Source: Flavobacteriales bacterium (lineage in GTDB: Bacteria > Bacteroidota > Bacteroidia > Flavobacteriales_D > Sanyastnellaceae). From it: a stretch of DNA of 38,999 nucleotides. The notes beneath the pieces are model-generated. The model saw nothing but the letters and a program-made list of their open reading frames with translations, made no database searches and had not been told where the DNA came from. The number at the start of each line of letters is the position of its first letter. Position 1 is the stretch's first letter. The position numbers and the translations under genes are program-made. Below are positions 31,829 through 38,999 of the stretch, in pieces. The DNA lies in assembly GCA_028823145.1 (NCBI GenBank), contig JAPKCA010000010.1, positions 1 to 38,999 of the forward strand, in the 5' to 3' direction.

Positions 31829-33148
31829 TCAATAGCGGTACAAATCAGACTTGAATGGACCGTTGACGGGAACACCGATGTAGTCAGCTTGATCTTGGGT
31901 CAGGGTTTCCAGGACGACATTGATCTTGGGCAGGTGCAAACGTGCTACCTCCTCGTCCAAATACTTGGGCAGTGTGATGACTTCGTTTTTGTAAGCTGCA
32001 CCATTGGTCCACAATTCCAACTGAGCCAACGTTTGGTTCGTGAAGGAATTGGACATCACGAAACTCGGGTGGCCCGTGGCACAACCCAAGTTGACCAAAC
32101 GACCTTCCGCCAATAAAATGATATCGTTGCCATTTACATTGTACAGGTCCACCTGTGGCTTGATTGTATCCTTGGTAGCGCCATGGTTGTCGTTCAACCA
32201 AGCTACATCAATCTCATTGTCAAAGTGACCAATGTTGCACACGATGGTTTTGTCCTTCATCAATTCGAAATGCTCTCCTGTGATGATATTTTTGTTGCCC
32301 GTGGCCGTGACAATGATGTCGCATTCCTTGACGGCATCGACCATGCGCTTGACTTCGTAACCGTCCATGGCTGCTTGCAAAGCACAAATTGGATCGATTT
32401 CTGTGACCATCACACGGCAACCGGCACTTCGAAGCGACTCTGCAGTTCCCTTACCGACATCCCCGTATCCACCCACAACGGCAACCTTACCGGCCATCAT
32501 GATGTCTGTCGCACGGCGAATCGCATCCACGGCTGACTCGCGGCATCCGTATTTATTATCGAACTTGGACTTGGTGACAGAATCATTGACGTTGATGGCT
32601 GGCATCGGCAAGGTGCCTGCCTTCATCCGGTCATACAAACGCAACACCCCGGTGGTGGTTTCCTCTGACAATCCTTTGATGTCAGCCGCCAATTCAGGAT
32701 AACGATCCAAAACCATGTTGGTCAAATCGCCTCCATCGTCCAAAATCAAGTTGAGGGGGGCGCGCTCTTCACCGAAGAACAACGTCTGCTCGATGCACCA
32801 ATCGAATTCTTCTTCACTCAGTCCTTTCCAAGCATAAACCGGAATGCCCGCAGCAGCAATGGCCGCAGCAGCATGATCCTGTGTCGAAAAGATATTGCAC
32901 GAAGACCATGTCACGTCGGCACCCAACTCCACAAGCGTCTCAATCAACACCGCCGTTTGAATGGTCATGTGCAAGCAACCTGCAATGCGAGCTCCTTTCA
33001 ATGGCTTGGTAGTTCCGTGCTGGGCACGCAAGGCCATCAAGCCGGGCATTTCGGCTTCGGCCAAACGAATTTCCTTCCGACCCCAATCGGCAAGGCTAAT
33101 GTCTTTTACTTTGTAGGGCAATTTCTCTGTAGTCATGGACGTGCTCAT
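31829..33148 (-). CDS. ahcY: Adenosylhomocysteinase
   Basis: The ATG at 33148 gives 439 residues, matching flavobacterial enzymes that begin with a short tail before [16 protein letters not shown]. The frame is open to 33187, but that part overlaps the promoter element; the ATG codons at 33154 and 33136 are alternatives. The enzyme splits S-adenosylhomocysteine into adenosine and homocysteine using bound NAD. The NAD-binding GYGDVGKG, the catalytic region [14 protein letters not shown] and the C-terminal PFKSDLYRY (with the conserved Lys and Tyr) are all present. It leads an operon with the exosortase pair. Confidence 0.97.
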   Translation of the reverse strand: MSTSMTTEKLPYKVKDISLADWGRKEIRLAEAEMPGLMALRAQHGTTKPLKGARIAGCLHMTIQTAVLIETLVELGADVTWSSCNIFSTQDHAAAAIAAAGIPVYAWKGLSEEEFDWCIEQTLFFGEERAPLNLILDDGGDLTNMVLDRYPELAADIKGLSEETTTGVLRLYDRMKAGTLPMPAINVNDSVTKSKFDNKYGCRESAVDAIRRATDIMMAGKVAVVGGYGDVGKGTAESLRSAGCRVMVTEIDPICALQAAMDGYEVKRMVDAVKECDIIVTATGNKNIITGEHFELMKDKTIVCNIGHFDNEIDVAWLNDNHGATKDTIKPQVDLYNVNGNDIILLAEGRLVNLGCATGHPSFVMSNSFTNQTLAQLELWTNGAAYKNEVITLPKYLDEEVARLHLPKINVVLETLTQDQADYIGVPVNGPFKSDLYRY

Positions 33149-33168
33149 CTGCATTAAATTTCTGGGTA

Positions 33169-33176
33169 CAAAAATA
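33169..33176 (-). promoter_or_regulatory. -7 element (TATTTTTG) of the ahcY-exosortase operon
   Basis: On the minus strand TATTTTTG is an exact TAnnTTTG match 20 bases before the ahcY ATG at 33148. No TTG at the usual distance was found. Confidence 0.5.
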
Positions 33177-33237
33177 CACACATTCAACCGGTTCAGGTCC
33201 GTCTTGGTTCAATGACCGGATTTCTCTTCTAAGCACC

Positions 33238-33912
33238 ATGCCATCCATTACTTCATTTTTCAAAAATGACCTCCCGATCATGGAAGGTGTCTTGATCGAA
33301 ATGGAGGATGATGAAATTACTCCATGGGCTCAAAATCAACAACGATTCCCGGAAAGGGATGTTCTCGCCATGACGGCCGAGCGGAGACTAGAGCATTTCG
33401 CTGTCCACCAGGCATTGGAACTAGCCGGGTGGAAAGAAGCGCATTTGAAAGTCATCCATAACGATCACGGGCGCCCCCTCATTCTGAAGACTGAAGAAGC
33501 TGTCGCATCGCTTTTTCTGAGTATTGCGCACCACAGCACACCCGGAAAGTGTTTTGCCCTCATCGCGCTATCGAAGCTTCCCGTCGGATGCGACATCGAA
33601 GTAGAGCGCGAATCTCTTCGTGGCGTAGCAACCCGGGTCATGAATCCCGAAGAAGGCTCGGTCGATTCCAACTTAGGACAGCTCTGCGCCGTATGGTGCG
33701 TGAAAGAAGCGATGTTCAAGGCCAAGGGGCCTGGCCTCGACTTCCGAAAAGACTTGAGCGTGACCCCTCCAACTCTATGGCCAAGCGTGATCAATGAACC
33801 GTTGGTCCTCCGTGGGTCCGTGCGGAACGAAACCGGACAATGGATGGTTTGGAACATCCCCAAATCGTCCCTTGCAATGGACAGTCTCTGGCTCAGCTGT
33901 GGGCCCCTCTGA
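33238..33912 (+). CDS. 4'-phosphopantetheinyl transferase (Sfp type)
   Basis: The 224-residue protein transfers phosphopantetheine from CoA to carrier proteins. The two Sfp motifs are VGCDIEVE (116-123; metal ligands Asp119 and Glu121) and WCVKEAMFKAKG (153-164; Glu157 and Lys161). The preceding LFLSIAHHS (92-100) is the usual SxSH-like region. The size suggests the broad Sfp/Gsp class and not AcpS. It is divergent from ahcY and ends at the strong hairpin 33941-33956. Confidence 0.93.
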   Translation: MPSITSFFKNDLPIMEGVLIEMEDDEITPWAQNQQRFPERDVLAMTAERRLEHFAVHQALELAGWKEAHLKVIHNDHGRPLILKTEEAVASLFLSIAHHSTPGKCFALIALSKLPVGCDIEVERESLRGVATRVMNPEEGSVDSNLGQLCAVWCVKEAMFKAKGPGLDFRKDLSVTPPTLWPSVINEPLVLRGSVRNETGQWMVWNIPKSSLAMDSLWLSCGPL

Positions 33913-33931
33913 CTTGCCCAAAAGTCAACGC

Positions 33932-33963
33932 AAAAAAAAAGGAGCTCGTAAGCTCCTTTTTTT
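33932..33963. terminator. Bidirectional intrinsic terminator between PPTase and rpmH
   Basis: GGAGCT (33941-33946) and AGCTCC (33951-33956) form a 6-bp stem with a CGTA loop. A nine-base A run lies on the left and a seven-base T run on the right, so it terminates transcripts from both strands: the transferase gene and rpmH. Confidence 0.9.
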
Positions 33964-34015
33964 GGTCCGTTCAATGCCTCGTGGAGGCGGTCAATTCATT
34001 CTATCATCCAGCGAA

Positions 34016-34183
34016 TTAACGCTCGATTCCCTTGTGACGACGCTCTGTGCTAACGCTCAGTTTCTTACGTCCCTTCAAGCGACGAGCGCTCAATACATTG
34101 CGACCATTGGCAGAAGCCATGCGCTTGCGAAAGCCATGCTTGTTGCGTCGCTTGCGAACAGAAGGTTGAAAAGTCCGTTTCAT
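34016..34183 (-). CDS. rpmH: 50S ribosomal protein L34
   Basis: The 55-residue basic protein has the universal L34 sequence start [20 protein letters not shown] (1-20), followed by [15 protein letters not shown] and KGRKKLSVS. It is small and overlaps long but meaningless frames, so it is easy to miss. L34 lies near the exit of the large-subunit tunnel region. Unlike in most bacteria it stands alone: rnpA is absent from the next position, and yidD lies 29 kb away. It has its own strong promoter and a shared terminator. Confidence 0.97.
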   Translation of the reverse strand: MKRTFQPSVRKRRNKHGFRKRMASANGRNVLSARRLKGRKKLSVSTERRHKGIER

Positions 34184-34228
34184 TTTCGTCAGTATAACGG
34201 CGGGAAAGCCCTACCGAATTAGGGACGG

Positions 34229-34259
34229 CAAAGATAGTCACAGAACTCCTGCTTCCAAA
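34229..34259 (-). promoter_or_regulatory. Full consensus promoter of rpmH
   Basis: On the minus strand TTTG (34259-34256), a 19-base spacer, then TATCTTTG (34236-34229). This is the textbook Bacteroidota -33/-7 arrangement and the best promoter in the window. Transcription should begin near 34225, leaving a leader of about 40 bases. Confidence 0.75.
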
Positions 34260-34275
34260 TTCAAAGACACAAAGA

Positions 34276-34309
34276 TTGCATCTTCTCCCTTGAAAGAAGT
34301 GTAATTTCG
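34276..34309 (+). promoter_or_regulatory. Leaderless-type promoter of the ABC exporter gene
   Basis: TTG (34276-34278), 23 bases, TAATTTCG (34302-34309, exact TAnnTTYG), four bases, ATG (34314). It is divergent from the rpmH promoter, with 16 bases between the two -33 boxes. Confidence 0.6.
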
Positions 34310-34313
34310 CACC

Positions 34314-36179
34314 ATGGTGAAAAAAGGGCGGAACTCCATTCGATCGGTCGAAGGAAAAACTGGGGGCGATCCCCCGAAAAAATTCAGTTGGAAAAATTGG
34401 AACGCCATGGGCAAAATGGGGCACTACTTGCGTCCTCATGCCTGGGGATACATCTTGGGCATTCTCATCATTAGCGCTAGCGGAATCCTCACGTTGTTAG
34501 TCACGCGGCTATGGGGACAGCTAGGTGGAGTCGGCTCTACTTCGGACAGTCCTACCCAAGTCGAATCGCCGTTGCAAGCACTCCAGATTGATTTGAATGA
34601 CCTCGCGACTATTGGATGGACCATCCTTGCGGTTCTGTTCATCCAAGCCGTTCTAAGTTTTGTTCGTGTCGTACTCTTCGCTCGCATGACTGAAGACATG
34701 ATGCTGGCGATGCGGCATGATGCATTCCAGGCGATCATCAGCATGCCCATGCGGTTTTTTGACACCCGAAGCGTGGGCGATTTGAATAGCCGTGTTTCTG
34801 CGGACATCACCTCCATTCAGGATATTTTTACCACGACCATGGCGGAATTGCTCCGGCAGCTCATCATCATCATTGGCGGCATCATGGCCCTGCTCTATTT
34901 TTCGGTGACGCTCACCCTCTTGATGTTGGCCACACTGCCTGTCATGATCATCGCAGCCATCTTGTTCGGTAAGTTTATCCGAACCCTTTCCAAAAAGACC
35001 CAAGATCAAGTCGCCGAATCCAACACCATTGTTCAGGAGTCATTGACGGGCATCATCAGTGTGAAGAGTTTCGCCAACGAAGCACTCGAATTGCTGCGTT
35101 ATGGGACAAGTATTCGGACTATCCGCAGCCTGGCCATGAAAGGCGCCATTTGGCGTGGGGCATTTGCCTCGTTTATCATTTTGTTCATCTTCGGTGCCAT
35201 CACGTTGGTCATTTTCAAAGGGGCCGACCTGATGGCATCCGGTGGCTTGGCGAGCGAACATTTCTTTACCTTTCTTCTCATGACGGGCTTGGTCGCGGGT
35301 TCCATAGGGGGAATAGCTGCTCAGTTTTCTGCTCTACAGAAAGGACTGGGGGCCATCGAATCTTTGATGGAATTGATGGAAGAGCCCCAAGAAGACATCG
35401 AGACTTCAGAGGGGCCCACGGAAGAACCCCTGCGCCTGAAGGGCCATGTGCAATTCCAACAGGTCTCCTTTCATTACCCCAATCGAGAAGACATCGAGGT
35501 GCTCGAAGGGGTGGATTTCCACATCGCTCCCGGAGAACGGGTTGCCCTAGTTGGACCTTCCGGAGCCGGGAAGTCCACCATTGCATCTTTGCTCTTGCGA
35601 TTTCATGAACCCAATGCTGGACAAATTTTGGTGGACAACCTACCCATAGAGACATATCCTTTAACTGCTTTCCGAAAACGGGTGGCGTTCGTTCCTCAAG
35701 AGGTGATTCTTTTCGGAGGAGATATCCAAAGCAACATCGCCTATGGCAAACCTGGAGCTTCGAAAGAAGAAATTGTTGCGGCGGCTGAAAAAGCCAATGC
35801 GCTCGAATTCATCGAGTCCTTTCCCGAAGGGTTTTCAACGTTGGTGGGCGAACGCGGTGTGCAGTTATCCGGTGGTCAACGCCAACGTATTGCCATTGCG
35901 AGAGCCATATTACGTGATCCCGAAATCCTCATTTTGGACGAAGCCACCAGTGCCCTCGATTCCACCAGTGAGAAGGAAGTCCAGTCTGCTCTCGACACTT
36001 TGATGGAAGGAAGGAGCAGCCTCATCATCGCCCACCGCCTGAGCACCATTCGAGGTGCCGATCGCATTGCGGTTCTTGAAAATGGCAACATCACCGAATG
36101 GGGCAAGCACGAGGAGCTCATCGCTGCAAAAGGAGCGTACCACCGGTTGGTAGAAAACCAAGAAATTAGTTTGACTTAA
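34314..36179 (+). CDS. MsbA-type ABC exporter (fused membrane and ATPase domains)
   Basis: The 621-residue half-transporter has a basic N-terminal tail (1-40) and six membrane helices in 42-345. The ATPase carries Walker [10 protein letters not shown] (414-422), Q-loop Gln462, signature LSGGQRQR (518-525), Walker B ILILDE (538-543) and switch His574. It would act as a homodimer exporting a lipid, lipid-linked sugar or drug. The MsbA/lipid A role is possible but not shown by sequence. The neighbouring gmd gene and glycan genes make a lipid-linked substrate plausible. Confidence 0.94.
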   Translation: MVKKGRNSIRSVEGKTGGDPPKKFSWKNWNAMGKMGHYLRPHAWGYILGILIISASGILTLLVTRLWGQLGGVGSTSDSPTQVESPLQALQIDLNDLATIGWTILAVLFIQAVLSFVRVVLFARMTEDMMLAMRHDAFQAIISMPMRFFDTRSVGDLNSRVSADITSIQDIFTTTMAELLRQLIIIIGGIMALLYFSVTLTLLMLATLPVMIIAAILFGKFIRTLSKKTQDQVAESNTIVQESLTGIISVKSFANEALELLRYGTSIRTIRSLAMKGAIWRGAFASFIILFIFGAITLVIFKGADLMASGGLASEHFFTFLLMTGLVAGSIGGIAAQFSALQKGLGAIESLMELMEEPQEDIETSEGPTEEPLRLKGHVQFQQVSFHYPNREDIEVLEGVDFHIAPGERVALVGPSGAGKSTIASLLLRFHEPNAGQILVDNLPIETYPLTAFRKRVAFVPQEVILFGGDIQSNIAYGKPGASKEEIVAAAEKANALEFIESFPEGFSTLVGERGVQLSGGQRQRIAIARAILRDPEILILDEATSALDSTSEKEVQSALDTLMEGRSSLIIAHRLSTIRGADRIAVLENGNITEWGKHEELIAAKGAYHRLVENQEISLT

Positions 36180-36197
36180 CTATTCGGCTTATCTTTA
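36170..36197 (+). promoter_or_regulatory. Promoter of gmd
   Basis: TTTG (36170-36173), 16 bases, TATCTTTA (36190-36197; one mismatch to TAnnTTTG), then 20 bases to the ATG at 36218. The -33 box overlaps the end of the exporter gene. Confidence 0.5.
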
Positions 36198-36217
36198 GAT
36201 TAGGTAAATTGACAACA

Positions 36218-37303
36218 ATGAAAAAGGCTCTTATAACAGGGATTACAGGACAAGATGGAGCCTATTTGACCGAATTGTTATTGGAGAAAGGCTATGAAGT
36301 GCACGGCGTGAAACGGCGCGCTTCGTTGCTTAACACGGACCGGATCGACCACCTTTACCAAGATCCACATGAAAGCGGGATTCGCCTCAAGCTGCATTAC
36401 GGTGACCTAACCGATTCGACCAACCTCATCCGAATCATCCAAGAGGTGAAACCCGATGAAATCTACAACCTCGCCGCGATGAGTCATGTCGCAGTGAGCT
36501 TTGACACGCCCGAATACACCGCCAACGCTGACGGCATTGGCACGTTGCGCATCTTAGAAGCTTTGAGGATTTTGAGCATGGAGAAAACCTGTCGATTCTA
36601 CCAAGCATCGACTTCTGAACTCTATGGGCTGGTGCAGGAAACGCCACAAACTGAAACCACGCCATTTTATCCTCGCAGCCCATATGGCGTTGCGAAATTG
36701 TATGGCTTCTGGATTGTGAAAAATTACCGGGAATCGTATGGGATGCACGCTTCAAACGGCATCCTTTTCAACCATGAAAGTCCCAAGCGAGGGGAAACAT
36801 TCGTTACCCGAAAAATAACCCGTGCTGTCGCTCAAATCCACCTCGGATTATTGGATCAGTTGTACCTCGGTAACTTGGATTCCAAGCGGGATTGGGGACA
36901 CGCCAAGGATTACGTTGAAGGCATGTGGCGTATGCTGCAGCAGGAGACTCCCGACGATTATGTGCTCGCCACAGGGCGCACCGTTCCGATTCGTGATTTC
37001 GTAAACATGGCATTCGCCGAAGTGGGACGCTCTTTGGAATGGAAAGGGTCTGGAGTTGACGAGCAGGGAATTTGCACGAAGACGGGGGATGTATTGGTCA
37101 GCGTAGACCCACGTTACTTCCGGCCGGCTGAAGTGGACGTACTCGTGGGAGATGCATCGAAAGCCAAGCGTGTCTTGGGATGGGAGCCTACCCACACATT
37201 GGAGCAATTGTGCCAAGAAATGGTAGCTTCAGACATCAAGTTGTTCGAGCGCAACAAGTACTTGCGCGATGGAGGCCACGAAGTGCTGAATCAGTACGAG
37301 TAA
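36218..37303 (+). CDS. gmd: GDP-mannose 4,6-dehydratase
   Basis: The ATG at 36218 (361 residues) is preferred over a TTG nine bases upstream. The enzyme makes GDP-4-keto-6-deoxymannose, the precursor used by the fucose synthase encoded at 15244-16182. The NADP motif GITGQDG lies at 8-14. The catalytic residues Thr132 and Glu134 (STSELYG) and Tyr156/Lys160 (SPYGVAK) fall at the numbers expected for the E. coli enzyme. [16 protein letters not shown] and [11 protein letters not shown] are family-specific. Its stop is six bases from the stop of the convergent glycosyltransferase. Confidence 0.97.
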   Translation: MKKALITGITGQDGAYLTELLLEKGYEVHGVKRRASLLNTDRIDHLYQDPHESGIRLKLHYGDLTDSTNLIRIIQEVKPDEIYNLAAMSHVAVSFDTPEYTANADGIGTLRILEALRILSMEKTCRFYQASTSELYGLVQETPQTETTPFYPRSPYGVAKLYGFWIVKNYRESYGMHASNGILFNHESPKRGETFVTRKITRAVAQIHLGLLDQLYLGNLDSKRDWGHAKDYVEGMWRMLQQETPDDYVLATGRTVPIRDFVNMAFAEVGRSLEWKGSGVDEQGICTKTGDVLVSVDPRYFRPAEVDVLVGDASKAKRVLGWEPTHTLEQLCQEMVASDIKLFERNKYLRDGGHEVLNQYE

Positions 37304-37309
37304 GCTCCT

Positions 37310-38632
37310 TTAGTCCGTGCCTGCCAATTCAGCACTCTCCAATAAAGAGAGGAAGGTTTGCATTTGATTTTTCCTATCGTACTGAGATAGAGCAGCAACA
37401 TGGGCGGTCGAAATTTGACTTTCCATTCTTTTCCTAACGAGGCTCTCACAATAAATCGCTAGACCTTCTCCCTCGGTCCGGTCAAACGTGACCCCAGAAT
37501 TGCATTCTCGGATAATCTGTGCTACATCAGAATCATGATTTCCCAGGTGCACAATTGGACGCATAGCTCGCGGGTACTCAAAGAGTTTCCCCGCAACCAT
37601 TCCACGGTAATTCCTGGCATTTGCAGCGACTAGAAAAAGCGCATCGGCCTGCTCTTGAATAGCCCGAATTTCTGAATGCGATTTTTCCCCATGGAAGGTA
37701 ACGCAATCATATTCTTCTAGAATCTCGTTTTGAATTTGAACAGGGATTGGGCCATAAACTTCCACGGAAATCGAACATTCGGGAATGCTTTTTCTGGCAA
37801 AATCTATTGCATCAAAAAATGCTTCAGCCTGATAAGAATCAGCGAATGATCCAGTGAAAACAAAATGAAATTGCCCTTGCTTTGGTGCATAAGCATGGGA
37901 TGACAAACCATGATCAAATCCATTCGAAATTACACGGAATTTCTCATAAGAGTCCTGATCCAATTTTTGTTTTAGCAGCTCTACAAAACCGGTGGAGACA
38001 GCAACCACCCAGTCCGCCTCTTGCAAAACACTCCTCTCAAGTTTCAAATCGATCCATCGTGAAAAGCGGCTATGGCCCAATCGATCGTAATAGAATATAT
38101 CTGTCCAGGGATCACGAAAATCTGCAATCCACTGGATGTCTAAATTCCGCTTCAAACGCTTTCCAATCAGATGTACACTTGCAGGAGGACTCGTCGTTAT
38201 AACGTTTGTTATCTGATTTTCTTTTAAAATTTGCGTTGCCATCCGCACCGCTCTCCGGTTCCATGTCTTTCGGGGATCCGGAATGAACAGGTGACTTCTT
38301 AAAAATGAGATCCAATTCAAGCGACGTTCCTTCTCTCCGGATGCAAAGCCCGTTGATGGAATGCCCGATTTCATCACCTTCTTAGCAAGAACGAACGGAT
38401 TCCAGGCCTTGACTCTCGTAACTTGAACTTTCGAATCAATGCGACTCCAAAGTGATTCATCACGAACCGGGTAGAATGCCGAGGTTGCATCAATGGTCAG
38501 CACAAACACCTCCACGCCCGATTGCGCAAGACCATTCGCTAAATTCATCCACCTTTGCACCGCCATACCTCCACTTGGGGGCCAATAGTAAGTGACAATG
38601 AGGACTTTAGTGACCGGATTCCCTTTCGACAT
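37310..38632 (-). CDS. Family 4 glycosyltransferase
   Basis: The 440-residue protein has a GT-B fold. The N-terminal domain starts KVLIVTYYWPPSGGMAVQRW (9-28) with the Gly-Gly acceptor loop and contains ADFRDPW (about 170-176). The C-terminal domain has FVFTGSF (about 259-265) and the nucleotide-sugar-binding segment MVAGKLFEYPRAMRPIV (about 351-367), matching the E-x7-E region of family 4 enzymes in modified form. Its base composition is more AT-rich than its neighbours (roughly 45% GC by eye), which may mean later acquisition. It starts four bases after the TolC-like gene and probably builds a surface glycan with gmd products. Confidence 0.88.
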   Translation of the reverse strand: MSKGNPVTKVLIVTYYWPPSGGMAVQRWMNLANGLAQSGVEVFVLTIDATSAFYPVRDESLWSRIDSKVQVTRVKAWNPFVLAKKVMKSGIPSTGFASGEKERRLNWISFLRSHLFIPDPRKTWNRRAVRMATQILKENQITNVITTSPPASVHLIGKRLKRNLDIQWIADFRDPWTDIFYYDRLGHSRFSRWIDLKLERSVLQEADWVVAVSTGFVELLKQKLDQDSYEKFRVISNGFDHGLSSHAYAPKQGQFHFVFTGSFADSYQAEAFFDAIDFARKSIPECSISVEVYGPIPVQIQNEILEEYDCVTFHGEKSHSEIRAIQEQADALFLVAANARNYRGMVAGKLFEYPRAMRPIVHLGNHDSDVAQIIRECNSGVTFDRTEGEGLAIYCESLVRKRMESQISTAHVAALSQYDRKNQMQTFLSLLESAELAGTD

Positions 38633-38636
38633 GCGT

Positions 38637-38999
38637 TCAATTTACACGGATTTCACCAGCAAAAGCGCCGCGCAAGACTTGCAAATCTGTTAGGGCCGCA
38701 TTCCATCCTTGAATAGCGCGGAGATTTTCAACTTCAGCCCGCTGGTGATTCAATTGCAATTCTCGAAATTCCAATGAACTCATGGCACCAAATTGGAATC
38801 GCTCTTCGCCAATGGCCAACGCGTCCTTCGTATTCTTTACCAGTTGCCTGCTCAAACGATGGCCCAATCGCTGGGACTCAAGCCGATCATACGCATTGCG
38901 CAACAATATGTACACTTCTTGGCCCTGGTTGTGGAAGCTCATCTCTGCAATATCAACCTGAATCTTCGCTTGCTGAATAGCACGACGTGTCGCACCACC
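38637..38999 (-). CDS. TolC-family protein, C-terminal end (partial)
   Basis: The frame is open from the right edge of the window, so the N-terminal part is outside it. The 120 residues seen form a long Gln/Ala/Arg-rich helix. GEERFQFGAMSSLEFRELQLN is the TolC-family C-terminal repeat motif (compare the EKRFEAGATTAVDYADAR motif in the TolC gene at 26717-28201). It is thus a second outer-membrane factor in this region. It is followed after four bases by the family 4 glycosyltransferase, so its job may be polysaccharide or drug export. Confidence 0.8.
   Translation of the reverse strand, partial: GGATRRAIQQAKIQVDIAEMSFHNQGQEVYILLRNAYDRLESQRLGHRLSRQLVKNTKDALAIGEERFQFGAMSSLEFRELQLNHQRAEVENLRAIQGWNAALTDLQVLRGAFAGEIRVN

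Noticed and set aside
1-38999. Search for CRISPR arrays, insertion sequences, integrases, phage or defence genes
   Set aside because: No regularly spaced direct repeats, transposase or integrase motifs, terminal inverted repeats or defence-type domains were seen.

Overview
This window looks like chromosomal housekeeping DNA from a member of the Bacteroidota, most likely the order Flavobacteriales. The signs are a PorV/PorQ-family barrel (type IX secretion), a Bacteroidota-type exosortase with a membrane partner, a cytochrome oxidase locus with two subunit III genes followed by SCO and DUF420 genes, a magnesium-type HemB, an almost complete lack of Shine-Dalgarno sequences, and many copies of the Bacteroidota -7 promoter element TAnnTTTG. 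There are no tRNA or rRNA genes, insertion sequences, prophage genes or CRISPR arrays. No gap between genes exceeds 300 bases.

Layout. 1-2195: end of an unknown gene, PorV-like barrel, greA, HIT protein (+). 2205-8136: long minus-strand block reading YwaF-like membrane protein, thyA, folA, HupE/UreJ-like protein, then a second unit yidD, His-rich lipoprotein, hemB, sialidase-like protein. 8198-10466: divergent mscS and purK. 10557-12263: convergent ddl and ruvC around a hairpin-rich spacer. 12306-15210: UPF0104 flippase-like protein, family 2 glycosyltransferase and an orphan DppC-type permease. 15244-20522: cell-surface glycan block with GDP-L-fucose synthase, two Wzi/RemB-like barrels and a WecA/MraY-type sugar-phosphate transferase. 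20594-25926: cytochrome oxidase assembly operon (ctaB, two cox3, cox4, a double-domain SCO protein, DUF420, small CxxC membrane protein). 25936-30683: OmpA-like protein, TolC, MacA-like adaptor, tsaB and a Rieske-like lipoprotein without iron-sulfur ligands. 30684-33148: minus-strand ahcY, exosortase and exosortase-associated membrane protein. 33238-36179: Sfp-type phosphopantetheinyl transferase, rpmH and an MsbA-type exporter. 36218-38999: gmd, a family 4 glycosyltransferase and the C-terminal end of a second TolC-family protein.

Functional links. gmd and the fucose synthase together make GDP-L-fucose although they lie 20 kb apart. With the WecA-type transferase, glycosyltransferases and Wzi-like barrels they point to a surface polysaccharide. 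ThyA and FolA form the usual dTMP/folate pair. The ctaB-to-CxxC operon matures an aa3/caa3-type oxidase.

The most notable pattern is regulatory. At eight genes an octamer matching TAnnTTYG (five exact, three with one mismatch) lies exactly four bases before the start codon, which predicts leaderless or nearly leaderless mRNAs. Other notable items are two overlapping or interlocked divergent promoters, a greA leader with an immediate terminator hairpin, a SCO protein with a metal-dead first domain, and a spacer with mutually exclusive hairpins after ddl.
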